From: an uncultured Bacteroidia bacterium
GTDB taxonomy: Bacteria; Bacteroidota; Bacteroidia; Bacteroidales; ML635J-15
Assembly (NCBI GenBank): GCA_902776565.1
Contig: CACYQN010000017.1
Coordinates: 25,125-89,124, forward strand
Reading direction: 5' to 3'
DNA: 64,000 bases
Positions 53,760 through 63,060 of this stretch are shown here, piece by piece. The position numbers and the translations under genes are program-made. The notes under the pieces are model-generated. The model worked only from the letters and a program-made list of their open reading frames with translations. It was not told the DNA's origin and made no database searches. Within the stretch, counting starts at the first letter, position 1. The number at the start of each line of letters is the position of its first letter.

Positions 53760-54191
53760 ATGCCAGATATTCAGTTTACATATCAATTTGAATATGATAA
53801 GAAAGAGGTTCACTATCTTTCTTCCCCAAAACATAGGCAGATAGGGAACCCTCACAAAAGCATTTGGATTGTTACACATGACGAGGAATTCAGATGTTTC
53901 AAGTACACTTATGAAAATGAGTGGGTGGTTGAAAACGAAGCTTGGGGTTTTGTGTTGAACGCAAATGAAAAATTCACTGTGTTGGGGCAGGGGCTTAACA
54001 ATGAAGAACTAAAGATTGCTAAGTTTAAAAAAGACCCTAATGCTACTGAATGGCATGGTTACCCTTGTAACTATATGGCAAATACGTACGATGTCCCCTC
54101 TGACATTGTGCTGAAAAAGTGGGTCGAACTGCATAGGATTACCAAAGCAAAAATGTCAAAAATTCAACAGACTTTATCATGCAACCTTTAA
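53760..54191 (+). CDS. Unknown protein, gene A of the five-gene operon
   Basis: A 143-residue soluble protein with no recognised family. The first half is strand-rich (IQFTYQFEYDKKEVHYLSS; FRCFKYTYENEWVVENEAW), the second contains EWHGYPCNYMANTYDVP and a helical end KAKMSKIQQTLSCNL. The WHGYP motif and the paired cysteines would be good markers for searches. It overlaps gene B by 13 bases, so the pair is probably translationally coupled. Confidence 0.72.
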   Translation: MPDIQFTYQFEYDKKEVHYLSSPKHRQIGNPHKSIWIVTHDEEFRCFKYTYENEWVVENEAWGFVLNANEKFTVLGQGLNNEELKIAKFKKDPNATEWHGYPCNYMANTYDVPSDIVLKKWVELHRITKAKMSKIQQTLSCNL

Positions 54192-55420
54192 AGATAACAT
54201 TATTTGGTGACTATTACGACTGCCAATTGTACCGTGGTAGATTGTATCTTTGGACTTTTGACGGCGATCTGCGTATCTACGATTGGGATCAGGTTATTGA
54301 TAAGGTCATAGAACACAACGGTGATTGGTTAACTTTCTTATATGGTTACAAGGATGGCCGTTATTTGTATGGAAGTAAGACAAAAAGGCTGTTTGAGGAT
54401 GATGAATTTAAGGAGATCGTATTGAGAAGATACTCGTCTACATGCCGGCGAAAACATTTTTTGGAGGAAAAAGATATTGAGGATTGTATAATTGGTGTGC
54501 AACCGGCTCCTTCATCCGCGCTACCTGTTGATACGGAAATCTATAATAATATTCTGTACTATTCCACCGAAAAAGGCTTGTTTAAGGCAACAGCTCATCG
54601 GCCCAGGTCGGAGAAATATAAGGTTAGTACTAAGGCTCTAAAGCTATGGGATGCTCGAATTCTTTCCATAATTGCAAATGATTATCCTCAAATGGCTTTG
54701 TCAGCTGGCAGTGATGGCTTGTATGAATATAGACCTGGTAGTAATTACAATTACGCCTTTTTAAAGGAAATAGAACCGCAATTATATCAGGTGTCAGAGA
54801 AGTATTCTCTGTTCTCGAATTATATCTTTGAAAGCATATTCAGTTCTTCCCATAACGGGAACTCATATATATCCATGTTTAAGTTGGATAGAGACAAAAA
54901 TTCTTACTTTCATCGTGTTTTCGAAAAAGAAATTGAAGAAAATGCATTCATTGATGATTTCAAGGGAGATGCGATACTAAGTTGGGGGATACGTGACAAA
55001 GTATATCAGGCCACAGGTAACAAGGTGCGTGTTATAAAATATAGCAAGTGGAAAGAAAACTCACATGCCGACCGATTGAATAGTTTTGGAACTTTTAATC
55101 TTAAAAGCAATTCTCGTTTGATAAAAGGAAGTGCGGCAACTTTTGGGAATATAATGGAATATGAAGACAAGTTGCTCGTAATGATGAGTAATAATGAAAA
55201 GTTTGTATTGCCTGAGGAGGTTACGAGATGGCGTATTTATCCGAGGTCAATAAATTATTTGAACCAACTTCATGTTATCTTAGAAGACCGAGTGGAGTTT
55301 ATTTCATTTAATCACGATTCTTATGTGGACCAGATGTCAAAACTTAATGGAATAGAGTATTATATTCCAACATCAACCAAAGCACGAGGTATGTGTTCTG
55401 ATTATATTGAAGAATGGTAA
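54179..55420 (+). CDS. Probable beta-propeller-like protein, gene B of the five-gene operon
   Basis: A 413-residue cytoplasmic protein. Repeated short strands ending in aromatic-aspartate turns (RGRLYLWTFDGDLRIYDWD; NNILYYSTEKGLFKA; SAGSDGLYEYR; VYQATGNKVRVIKYSKW) suggest a beta-propeller or similar repeat fold, perhaps a recognition module. No enzyme motif is visible. It overlaps gene A by 13 bases and gene C by 7 bases (ATGGTAA). The fold is inferred by eye. Confidence 0.72.
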   Translation: MQPLKITLFGDYYDCQLYRGRLYLWTFDGDLRIYDWDQVIDKVIEHNGDWLTFLYGYKDGRYLYGSKTKRLFEDDEFKEIVLRRYSSTCRRKHFLEEKDIEDCIIGVQPAPSSALPVDTEIYNNILYYSTEKGLFKATAHRPRSEKYKVSTKALKLWDARILSIIANDYPQMALSAGSDGLYEYRPGSNYNYAFLKEIEPQLYQVSEKYSLFSNYIFESIFSSSHNGNSYISMFKLDRDKNSYFHRVFEKEIEENAFIDDFKGDAILSWGIRDKVYQATGNKVRVIKYSKWKENSHADRLNSFGTFNLKSNSRLIKGSAATFGNIMEYEDKLLVMMSNNEKFVLPEEVTRWRIYPRSINYLNQLHVILEDRVEFISFNHDSYVDQMSKLNGIEYYIPTSTKARGMCSDYIEEW

Positions 55421-56442
55421 AAATGGACTCTTGTATTATGGATTCTGGTAAGGAAAGTATCTTAAGGAGAATGTCTCTGCTCTATACGGGGGGAGGCGAT
55501 AAGATAAATGTCCTCTCAATAATTGAGCAGGTTGAACCTGATATGCCTGACTATGATTTTTCACCCAAAGATGACGTTGTTTGTCGAGAAGGGAGTTTTA
55601 TTATAGAGGTTGAAGATTGTCCCGTTTTTGAAAAATGGATGGACAATTACCATGTTTGGGAAGATAAAATTGGTGCCACGTCCTCGAATTATTACAAGTT
55701 GCCCAAGATAGAACATCATGAGGTGCTTACACAAGATTTCGATGATACAAAACTAACAGAAATCCTCCCTTTCAGGAAAGGGCCATATTATGTGATTTCT
55801 TATGTGGAACCCCCAAAAGATAATAAGTTAAAACTTAATGAAGAGGAGTTGGGTCAATTATCTTCAATTACTGAAAAACGTTTGGGCTTTGATGTCTGCA
55901 AATATCAAAACAGATGGGGTGGAATGTATATGGTATGGCATCATTCAATCATCAAAGATATTCATTTTACAGCATCTGATAGTCATGCAGGTATGCTTTG
56001 CACCATGACAGCCAGAAAGTCGGGGGAATTTCCTCTTTTCTTTACAATCACAGATTTCGATAAGGAAGGAAAACAGATAGGTAAACCTGTGGAAATACAA
56101 ACAGATATAGAACAAGGTAAATGTTTGTTGCAGACAAATCAACCTGTTACATGCCCTGACGTAGAAGTGAGAGATGAAAATGGAGAAATTGTTTTTGCAG
56201 TAAAAAAAATCATTTTTATCAGAAAAATTGTGCTGAATATGGGTGTCATAGACGGTGCTACAGGGGAAAAGGAAGTGGCTATGGAAAAGGATGTGATAGC
56301 CCCAAGCGATAGCAGGGGAGTGGCTAAAGAAAGAAAAGGAAAAGAAAAAATAGCAAAGGAAATCGTAACCAAGCTGAAAGGATTGCCACGTGAGGAACAA
56401 GAACTGATATTAGAAGACGTAAAGAGAATGATGGAGGATTAA
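55414..56442 (+). CDS. Unknown protein, gene C of the five-gene operon
   Basis: A 342-residue soluble protein. The N-terminal part is acidic (VEPDMPDYDFSPKDDVVC), the middle has mixed strands (GPYYVISYVEPP; GMYMVWHHSIIKDIHF; CTMTARKSGEFPLFFTITDF), and a C-terminal helical segment is highly charged (KERKGKEKIAKEIVTKLKG). No family is recognised. An alternative ATG lies at 55423. Gene D follows after one base. Confidence 0.7.
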   Translation: MVKMDSCIMDSGKESILRRMSLLYTGGGDKINVLSIIEQVEPDMPDYDFSPKDDVVCREGSFIIEVEDCPVFEKWMDNYHVWEDKIGATSSNYYKLPKIEHHEVLTQDFDDTKLTEILPFRKGPYYVISYVEPPKDNKLKLNEEELGQLSSITEKRLGFDVCKYQNRWGGMYMVWHHSIIKDIHFTASDSHAGMLCTMTARKSGEFPLFFTITDFDKEGKQIGKPVEIQTDIEQGKCLLQTNQPVTCPDVEVRDENGEIVFAVKKIIFIRKIVLNMGVIDGATGEKEVAMEKDVIAPSDSRGVAKERKGKEKIAKEIVTKLKGLPREEQELILEDVKRMMED

Positions 56443-56443
56443 G

Positions 56444-57046
56444 ATGATGAAGAGAAGGGTGACAATCAATAAATCGTCAGAATTTGCAGACGATAATATG
56501 ATACATGGGAAGAGCTACGCCTTTTTCCATCGTCCGAAATACCCTGCATTACCACCACGGTGGTATATGACACTTGTAGAGTTGGCTAGAAGGAGTGTGG
56601 ATATTTGGGATCCTTATTTCAACTATAATCAGAATGATGTTGCCAGTGATTGTCGTATCTTTAATCATTTGAGAAACAGTCTGAAATTTCGCTATATGTT
56701 GGTGAAAGAAAAGGCGGATTTTGACAAGAAGGTTCAAACATGGGAGCCTGAGATTTCAAATGCGATTCCTAAAGCAGTAAAAAACGGTACCGAAGTAACT
56801 TTGGCGTGTATTTCAACAAGCGATGATCTTGGCAAGAAATGGGAATTCCATGACAGGTTCTTAATTATCGACGGTGAGAGGGTTTTCTTGATTGGTGGCT
56901 CATTGGGCTATCATCTTTCATCCATTGCTTCTACCGGTATTTTTGAATTGATGGATGAGGAAGACAAAAACCTTGTAAAAGACATGTTTGAGTTATATTG
57001 GACTTTTGCAAAAACACGAAACCACTATAAAGAGATTGCTCTATGA
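56444..57046 (+). CDS. Phospholipase-D-like protein, gene D of the five-gene operon
   Basis: A 200-residue protein with one PLD-type half-site: VDIWDPYF near residue 45, then WEFHDRFLIIDGERVFLIGGS near 145. The motif is H-x-R-x4-D, with Arg in place of the usual Lys of HxK, followed by the typical GGS. PLD-family nucleases in defence systems often carry a single motif and act as dimers. The gene is the likely effector of the operon by this analogy. It overlaps gene E by ATGA. Confidence 0.78.
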   Translation: MMKRRVTINKSSEFADDNMIHGKSYAFFHRPKYPALPPRWYMTLVELARRSVDIWDPYFNYNQNDVASDCRIFNHLRNSLKFRYMLVKEKADFDKKVQTWEPEISNAIPKAVKNGTEVTLACISTSDDLGKKWEFHDRFLIIDGERVFLIGGSLGYHLSSIASTGIFELMDEEDKNLVKDMFELYWTFAKTRNHYKEIAL

Positions 57047-58812
57047 AGCTGAAAAGAGACATACTTGTAAGGACGACGACACCTAAGCGTGCGGCGGAAA
57101 TTCTGAAAACGCATGAAGTAGTGGACAGCTATGTGAGTAAGCATTCGCAAGGGAGGTTGTTTGCTGAGCGTATATGGCCTTTGCTTCAACGTCACATTGA
57201 TGAAAATGACTCTGTAGGCATAGAGGAAATACTCAATGTTTGTAATTTAGAATTGCAGCATCTAAAAGAGTCCGCTCTGCAATTTTGTGAAGAGGCTTTT
57301 CGTGTTTCATTGTTGGATGTAAGTGACGAAGTTGTTACCAAAGAATATGAGAAAGCTTGGAGATTCAAGGAAATGGCCGAATTCCTTAATGAGCAATCAG
57401 GCATTGTTAACACAAAATTTTTAGACTGGGTTTATTTTACATGGAATGAGGAGTTTGCTTACAGTATTATTATCGATGAGGACACAATAGACCTATTGAT
57501 AGAGGAAATTGATGCTGAAGCAATAAAGGATACTAGGCATAACAGAGATTATTTTGGTTATGGTGGAGGATATTTGGATTTGCCAGAATGGCTGGCTTTC
57601 ATAGCCATGTATTTGGAAGATGATGAACAATATGAGCGACTGTACAAGATGTTTATAAAGCTCAAGTATCCCCCATTACAAGATGCATTGGCATATAGAC
57701 TTCAAAGGCCTGAGACATTCATAGGTGTTCTGAATTACTGTAACAACAGTAAACTCGAGTTGGGTCTGATATTATTGATGCACTGGTATAAGCAATTTGT
57801 TAGAGAAGGGGGTACCCTTAGGGGGTATGATGATTTAGAATCAGATCATCCATTGGCAAAAGACGGCCAAAAACAATTTGAAATAAGAGAAACCGAGATT
57901 GCCAGCACTATCAAGAATGTTATGATCAGCTTCTGTGAGTTTTTGGGTAGAAACGTTGTTGAGCGATGGTATTATGGTTCCAATCAGTATAGCGATTTTT
58001 CTGATTCGTATGCGAAAGATTCTGTGGATGAGGCTAATCAGCTAATAGACGTTTTTTTTGATAATACGTTTACGGTTAAGAATGCGATGACGGATTTCGC
58101 TAATCCACGATATCTTGTATTTTTGGCACGACAATGTGAAAAACAGAAAGAGGATGCCCTCTTGGATTGTTTAGAGAAAGGATATAATACTTTATTGTTT
58201 TCCTTAAACATGCATAAACTCCCACAGTTTGGAGACGAGTTGTTGGAAATTTATAGGGGATACACGTTGCCTCTCCAAATGAGAGGAACATACAAGCAAG
58301 CCTATAAGATATTGCTGAAATCGTACTTGACCAGGCATGAAGGACTTGGGACAAAGATTACAGATGACTATAACAAAAAAGTGGCGAGAGAAGTATTCGT
58401 GATGTCCGCTCTAATGTTGATGACAGAGGATGATGACCTTTTAGAGTGTGATAGAAAGGCTATTTATGAAGAAACTGTGGATTTGTTATTCCGTCAGATA
58501 AATTCCTGTTGGATGCCCCATTTGCAAGAGATGTATGTTGATGCTTTAAAAATGGCCTATGTCATGGTGTGTCAGGTTTGGAAAGAAAAAAGAGAATGGT
58601 TTGAAATGCGACTGGCAAGAAGCGTTGAAAATATGTACTGGATTGGTATGGTGTTGTCAGTGGGGGATGGTAAGATTGGTTTTGACACAGCCCAGATTGT
58701 TAAAAAACGCTGGAAAAATGAGCATCTTGTGATGTATATCAGGACTCAACAAATACATGAGATGAATCTGTACGAATGGATGAAGAAGTGGGTGGAAGCA
58801 ATAGAATTTTAA
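57043..58812 (+). CDS. Large helical protein, gene E of the five-gene operon
   Basis: A 589-residue, almost wholly alpha-helical, acidic protein without signal peptide or membrane segments. Helical pairs such as LAFIAMYLEDDEQYERLYKM and RYLVFLARQCEKQKEDALLD resemble a solenoid. No family is recognised. It starts within the stop of the PLD-like gene (ATGA overlap) and ends the operon; the next 100 bases hold no clear terminator. It could be a scaffold or sensor. Confidence 0.72.
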   Translation: MKLKRDILVRTTTPKRAAEILKTHEVVDSYVSKHSQGRLFAERIWPLLQRHIDENDSVGIEEILNVCNLELQHLKESALQFCEEAFRVSLLDVSDEVVTKEYEKAWRFKEMAEFLNEQSGIVNTKFLDWVYFTWNEEFAYSIIIDEDTIDLLIEEIDAEAIKDTRHNRDYFGYGGGYLDLPEWLAFIAMYLEDDEQYERLYKMFIKLKYPPLQDALAYRLQRPETFIGVLNYCNNSKLELGLILLMHWYKQFVREGGTLRGYDDLESDHPLAKDGQKQFEIRETEIASTIKNVMISFCEFLGRNVVERWYYGSNQYSDFSDSYAKDSVDEANQLIDVFFDNTFTVKNAMTDFANPRYLVFLARQCEKQKEDALLDCLEKGYNTLLFSLNMHKLPQFGDELLEIYRGYTLPLQMRGTYKQAYKILLKSYLTRHEGLGTKITDDYNKKVAREVFVMSALMLMTEDDDLLECDRKAIYEETVDLLFRQINSCWMPHLQEMYVDALKMAYVMVCQVWKEKREWFEMRLARSVENMYWIGMVLSVGDGKIGFDTAQIVKKRWKNEHLVMYIRTQQIHEMNLYEWMKKWVEAIEF

Positions 58813-58909
58813 CCGATTACAACTTAGGAATAATATCGTTAAAAAAGACTTTTGAATTTTTCTGATTCGAAAGTGTTGTGGAAAGCGGAATTTTCATTTG
58901 GTTATTATT

Positions 58910-59035
58910 ATGGGAATAGATGATGCTATTAATGTGTTTGTAATATCATGTCTTGCAGGTTCATTGCTTTCATTGAAATATTTTTTTATGAAGAATATTT
59001 TAGAAAGAAGAAGAAAATTGTCGAAAGACAATTGA
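58910..59035 (+). CDS. Possible 41-residue membrane peptide
   Basis: ATG to TGA encodes one hydrophobic stretch (INVFVISCLAGSLLSLKYFF) and a basic tail (ERRRKLSKDN), as in small membrane proteins or toxins. No promoter or strong ribosome site is visible. It could be chance coding in the 58813-59090 gap, which otherwise shows nothing. Confidence 0.3.
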   Translation: MGIDDAINVFVISCLAGSLLSLKYFFMKNILERRRKLSKDN

Positions 59036-59090
59036 CGCGATGTCGTTGTTTGATATTTATTAATTGGCTTAATTGAACACTGAAAATAAT

Positions 59091-60081
59091 ATGAAAACCA
59101 AAGAAACAATATATGATATGGTCAACCAGATTGCCAGAAACGATATGATTAGAGAGAACCATATGGGCGTAAGAAAACTGTCTTACGAAGCGTTTAAACG
59201 CAAAACACGGGAACATCAAATTGGTTTCCGTGAGAATGAACTTAAAGTGTTTTTTTACAATCATACGAATATGCTTAAACTGAATGACGCAAAGAAAGGA
59301 TTGATCTTTTTTGAGGGTTTTAGAAAAGAGATTATGGATGAACTAAAACAGCCTATTGCGACGTCATCAACGGCACCAAGTGGACAGATGCTGACCAATC
59401 TGTTGCGCAGTGAACATATTCCGTACAATAATCTTCTTACCAATGAGGCATGACCTTGAGGGATGCAAACTTTTGTTTAACAAAATCCTTGGAAAAGAAG
59501 AGATAGCGACCATTGAAGATATCCTCATTGAATACCATCCAGAACCAGTTGCCGATTATTTGGATGACTGCACCGCTTTTGACGTGTATATTCCCTATAT
59601 CAATAAAGACAATCAACAGTGTGGTATCGGTATTGAAGTAAAATATACCGAGACGGCATATCCACTAAAGTTCGATTCAAGGGAATACAAGCATGTGAAA
59701 GACAGTTCGGGTAAAACATGCCTGTATGGAGCTTATAAGGATGTTACAAAAAAATGTGGCTATTATAAAACTAATGTGACAGATGATGACCTTGTTTCAA
59801 ACAAGTTTCGTCAGATTTGGCGAAACCATATCCTTGGTGCGTCAATGGTTCTGCATGGCGATATTGCCAATTTCATCAGCATAACTCTCTACCCACAGGA
59901 AAATATACATTTCAGCTTTGATGCCATGCCCAAATACAAAGAAATGCTACGAGATGAGTATTACAACTCATTTGTGCCATTAAGTTATGAGACTTTATTC
60001 CAAAGAATGGGAGAATGTCTGAACATGGAGCAAAAGGACGAATGGATTGCTTATTTGAGAAGAAGGTATTTTATTTATTAA
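59091..60081 (+). pseudogene. PD-(D/E)XK nuclease (PGN_0703-like), frameshifted
   Basis: Two overlapping frames form one protein of about 330 residues. Frame one, from the ATG at 59091, ends at 59453 after NLLRSEHIPYN. Frame two continues IFLPMRHDLEGCKLLFNKIL and includes the catalytic AFDVYIPY and GIGIEVKYTE (D...ExK). Removing one A near 59427-59430 fuses them. The pattern resembles the PGN_0703 group of putative restriction endonucleases. With the frameshift the catalytic half would be untranslated unless reinitiated. Confidence 0.72.
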
Positions 60082-60110
60082 CTTTATTGGGATTTTGGAA
60101 GAAAATGTTT

Positions 60111-60140
60111 AAAAAGGTTGTATCACTACAACCTTTTCAA
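60111..60140 (+). terminator. Terminator after the nuclease pseudogene
   Basis: AAAAGGTTGTA (60112-60122) pairs perfectly with TACAACCTTTT (60127-60137) around TCAC. Confidence 0.8.
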
Positions 60141-60325
60141 TAATAAAACACTGCAGAGAAGGAGGACTGTCTGTCGCTTATGCAGTTTGCGGCTGTTTTT
60201 GACACAATAAATAAAACAAATCATAAAAAAGAGTGTTTCACCTGTTGCCCCTTTCAATTATTGGGAATTACATATTATTCCCCTTTTCTCAGTTTCTTGT
60301 AACTTAATGATATTGCTACTTTCTT

Positions 60326-60440
60326 TTACTCATTCTTGTGCCCATCGTCGGCAGTTGTTCGTAATTTTCGGACAACTGATTTTTCATCCAATTCTCCTTC
60401 TGCAAAAATATGCTTAATATATTCGCTAATATTCGGTTTT
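60326..60440 (-). pseudogene. Remnant of a RhuM-like gene
   Basis: The minus strand encodes RKPNISEYIKHIFAEGELDE, then KSVVRKLRTTADDGHKNE and a TAA at 60326. It resembles the IFxEGELDExSVVRKxxTTAxDGK core of RhuM/virulence-associated DNA-binding proteins. Both flanks are missing, and an in-frame stop lies just upstream. The rest of 60141-60535 shows no gene. Confidence 0.55.
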
Positions 60441-60540
60441 CTGGATTAATACAGAAGAACTAATTGCTTTTATCCTTAGAATATGGTATACTTTTTATTG
60501 TTAATTCTGATTGCGGATTTACAAAAAACAGAATAAAAAA

Positions 60541-60570
60541 AGAACATGCCCCAATTAAGAGGCACGTTCT
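60541..60570 (-). terminator. Second copy of the nifJ-type terminator
   Basis: AGAACATGCC and GGCACGTTCT pair with one mismatch, with a run of T on the minus-strand side. Including flanks, 60535-60600 matches 52811-52873 up to the nifJ stop codon, then diverges. Confidence 0.82.
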
Positions 60571-60632
60571 ATATTATGAAATAATCCTATTTCAAATTAT
60601 TGCTTTGTTGAAAATGTAATATGTAGTGAATA

Positions 60633-61610
60633 TTATAATTTAAAGGCATTAGAATAGGTCGGTATTATGAATATTCTGTCATTTATATCTTTCGGACAAT
60701 CTTCTTTTTTTATCATCATTTTGTCCATTAGCCAGTTCCGTTTTTCTCTTTCTATCTTACCTAACATTTGTTTTTTGGTTTTCGGGATTGCGGTTGGCAT
60801 ATATGGATATAGTATAATGCTTAAATAAAAACGATTCTTAATTTGTTCTCCTATTAGTTTCCACCAACGAATATCTGTTTCCCCGAATGACACACCATAA
60901 ATTATTATTAAATGCGCTTGTTTAATAAACTCCTCACATGTTTGGTGATATGTGTTTTTCATTGCGAGGTTAGATTGTTCTTTGACAAGTAAGTCCTTTA
61001 TGTCTTCATTATTACTAAATTGTTCATTGGCAATTTGATTTTTGTTATCAACGCCAATAATTATAGTGTCATCAAGCTTGCCATGTATATGAATTATTGG
61101 TTTTATATGATTATTGCTTATAATGACATCATTGTTTGTAATTGGTTTGGGATATAGTAATTTTTCTATGGTGTTTGTGTAATTAAGATTTATGACATTT
61201 ATGTTGTGAATTGCATTAACTTTTTTCTCAAAATCAAGATATAATTTTTTATCGGGTTCTGCCATATATTTTGTAGGACTTATAAAATCCGATCTGAATT
61301 TACTCTTGAGTTCTTCGGATGGGTTAAACTTGTTATCTTCTGTCTTTAAATAATTTTGAAGTTTTTCGCTTAATTCAAAATATAAATTCTCAAAATCATT
61401 AGGATTCTTTATTTTTGATGTAAACTTGCCTAAAGCAATTTCCATATCAGACCATAATGTTTTATTTTCATTAATATCTTCTAAAACTTGTTGTAGTAAT
61501 TTGCTATTGTTATTATTGTTATTTCTAAGATGTTGATAAAAATCAGGGTAACTTGTTTTCATCCCTTGTGCGATATCAAATCCATTTCCTAATATGTATA
61601 ATATATTCAT
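60633..61610 (-). CDS. abiH: AbiH-family abortive infection protein
   Basis: A 325-residue protein that begins MNILYILGNGFDIAQGMKTS, the hallmark of the AbiH family. It continues with the conserved INLNYTNTIEKLLYP, KPIIHIHGKLDD and IIYGVSFGETDIRWWKLI segments. AbiH proteins protect against phage by abortive infection; the mechanism is unknown. The gene is AT-rich and stands alone. The 61611-61755 gap upstream holds no clear promoter. Confidence 0.92.
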   Translation of the reverse strand: MNILYILGNGFDIAQGMKTSYPDFYQHLRNNNNNNSKLLQQVLEDINENKTLWSDMEIALGKFTSKIKNPNDFENLYFELSEKLQNYLKTEDNKFNPSEELKSKFRSDFISPTKYMAEPDKKLYLDFEKKVNAIHNINVINLNYTNTIEKLLYPKPITNNDVIISNNHIKPIIHIHGKLDDTIIIGVDNKNQIANEQFSNNEDIKDLLVKEQSNLAMKNTYHQTCEEFIKQAHLIIIYGVSFGETDIRWWKLIGEQIKNRFYLSIILYPYMPTAIPKTKKQMLGKIEREKRNWLMDKMMIKKEDCPKDINDRIFIIPTYSNAFKL

Positions 61611-61755
61611 TTTTTATAATTTAAATAATAAATTATCGGTATGCTTACTTCCTAATTACAATATGTGGTCAAATTTTGATATTGGAGTGTTGCAAAGTCG
61701 GTTTTGTATTCGGATTTATGGCGCAAATCTTATATGTTTTTGTTGGATTCTGATT

Positions 61756-61992
61756 TTATAATTCACTATTGGGGGGTATGGCAAAATTTATGTCTTTCTG
61801 CAAAAATCCTTTATTTTTCATTTCACACAATGTTGTATCAGTAAATGTATCCCATATTTTCAGTTTTATTGGTATATAATCAGGGTATAGTTGTTTTACA
61901 AACTCTATTTCAAAGACTAATCGTAGGTCGTTTTTGTCTGCATCTGGATGCACTTCATTTTTTGAACCAACTCTTGCTATTCTTATGAAATA
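61756..61992 (-). CDS. Hypothetical protein segment, in frame with the upstream gene
   Basis: From 61992 the frame is open to the stop at 61756 and encodes YFIRIARVGSKNEVHPDADK, then FEIEFVKQLYPDYIPIKLKIW. The first possible start is GTG at 61953 (65 residues). It is in the same frame as the preceding gene and separated only by that gene's TAA, so the two may be one gene split by a nonsense mutation. No family is recognised. Confidence 0.45.
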   Translation of the reverse strand, partial: YFIRIARVGSKNEVHPDADKNDLRLVFEIEFVKQLYPDYIPIKLKIWDTFTDTTLCEMKNKGFLQKDINFAIPPNSEL

Positions 61993-62256
61993 TTATAATT
62001 CTAAAATAATCCAGTCGTCAATATATTTAGGTTGGGAATCTGCAATAATCCCATTTTCTTTTAGTGTTTCAATTTCTCTTTTTATCATTTCTTTAGTTTC
62101 CTTCTTTTCTGCACGATTATCGCCATTATAATATACTATATCAATATGGTCTTTGATGATTTTGTATTCTTCACCACCATATACTAAACTCAGAATCTTA
62201 AGTTTATCTGTAGTTTGACATCTTACGACTGTGTAATTAGGTTTCTTTGTTCTCAT
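61993..62256 (-). CDS. Hypothetical protein
   Basis: An 87-residue basic protein from the ATG at 62256 (MRTKKPNYTVVRCQTTDKLK), with KKETKEMIKREIETLKENG as a helical stretch. A TTG start at 62271 would overlap the upstream gene. It is the third gene of the minus-strand cassette. No family is recognised; see the following segment for a possible longer product. Confidence 0.5.
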   Translation of the reverse strand: MRTKKPNYTVVRCQTTDKLKILSLVYGGEEYKIIKDHIDIVYYNGDNRAEKKETKEMIKREIETLKENGIIADSQPKYIDDWIILEL

Positions 62257-62260
62257 TTTT

Positions 62261-62776
62261 TTAATAACCAATTAATAATATTCCTTTTAATGGTAATTTC
62301 AATCGGTTTGATATATATAACGTTTCCAAAAATGTTTTTACTTCGTGATAATCTCTGCTAATTACGCCACCTCCTTTGTATTCGTTGAGAACAGCGATAA
62401 CGAGATACTCAATATCAAACATCATACATGCTTGGAATATATCTTTCAAAAATTGATTGTTTCTAACGGCACGACCAGCTTCAACTTCTATAACAATGTT
62501 CTTTTCTTTGTTTAGGGCATCAGCATAGAAAGATTTATCTATTTCGTTATTTTCTCCAAAAAGAACAGGTACATCTATTTTTTCTTCTCGTCCTTTGCCT
62601 TTTTCAACCGCATACCCATGTGCTTCAAGATGGGGACGTAATAAGGCCAGAACATCATTTGAAACACGATGTTTCCCATCTGCAAGTGTAGGTTCAATTC
62701 TTTTGAAACATTCAATTATCACTTGTATTTCTTTTGTCACACCTTGTGAGCGTGGGAAAAATTGGTAGTTAATCAT
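62261..62776 (-). CDS. Possible restriction-endonuclease-like protein
   Basis: A 171-residue protein starting at the ATG at 62776 (MINYQFFPRSQGVTKEIQVI). The segment EKIDVPVLFGENNEIDKS, with KNIVIEVEAGRAVRNNQFLKD after it, suggests a PD-(D/E)XK-type core (acidic residue, then ExE). The C-terminus is YISNRLKLPLKGILLIGY. The ATG lies inside the stop region of the 77-residue gene (ATGATTAA overlap). The nuclease assignment is an inference. Confidence 0.55.
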   Translation of the reverse strand: MINYQFFPRSQGVTKEIQVIIECFKRIEPTLADGKHRVSNDVLALLRPHLEAHGYAVEKGKGREEKIDVPVLFGENNEIDKSFYADALNKEKNIVIEVEAGRAVRNNQFLKDIFQACMMFDIEYLVIAVLNEYKGGGVISRDYHEVKTFLETLYISNRLKLPLKGILLIGY

Positions 62777-63002
62777 TGTTAAATCTTTTAAGTATTCCAT
62801 TAAATGACATTGGTGCAATATCGTTCTCAGAAGCATATTCGATTGATACAATCTGTTCGCAAGTTACTTTCTGGGGATTATTATTGCGCAATAGTTGACG
62901 GAGATATTTTTTTGTTACAATTAGTTCTGACCAATCATCTTTCCCGACACGTTTAAAAAAGACATTGTCTTTTGTTTTTCCAACTATTATATATTGTTCC
63001 AT
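62769..63002 (-). CDS. Hypothetical protein, first gene of the cassette
   Basis: A 77-residue basic protein (MEQYIIVGKTKDNVFFKRVG; VTKKYLRQLLRNNNPQKV) with no recognised family. It overlaps the possible nuclease gene by 8 bases. The arrangement of a small upstream gene coupled to a larger one recalls controller or antitoxin pairs, but the sequence gives no direct support. Confidence 0.55.
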   Translation of the reverse strand: MEQYIIVGKTKDNVFFKRVGKDDWSELIVTKKYLRQLLRNNNPQKVTCEQIVSIEYASENDIAPMSFNGILKRFNND

Positions 63003-63060
63003 AGTTTTTGTTGTAAATAAAAGAATTACACATTTGTTGATGCTTGGTTTGAATTTAAGA

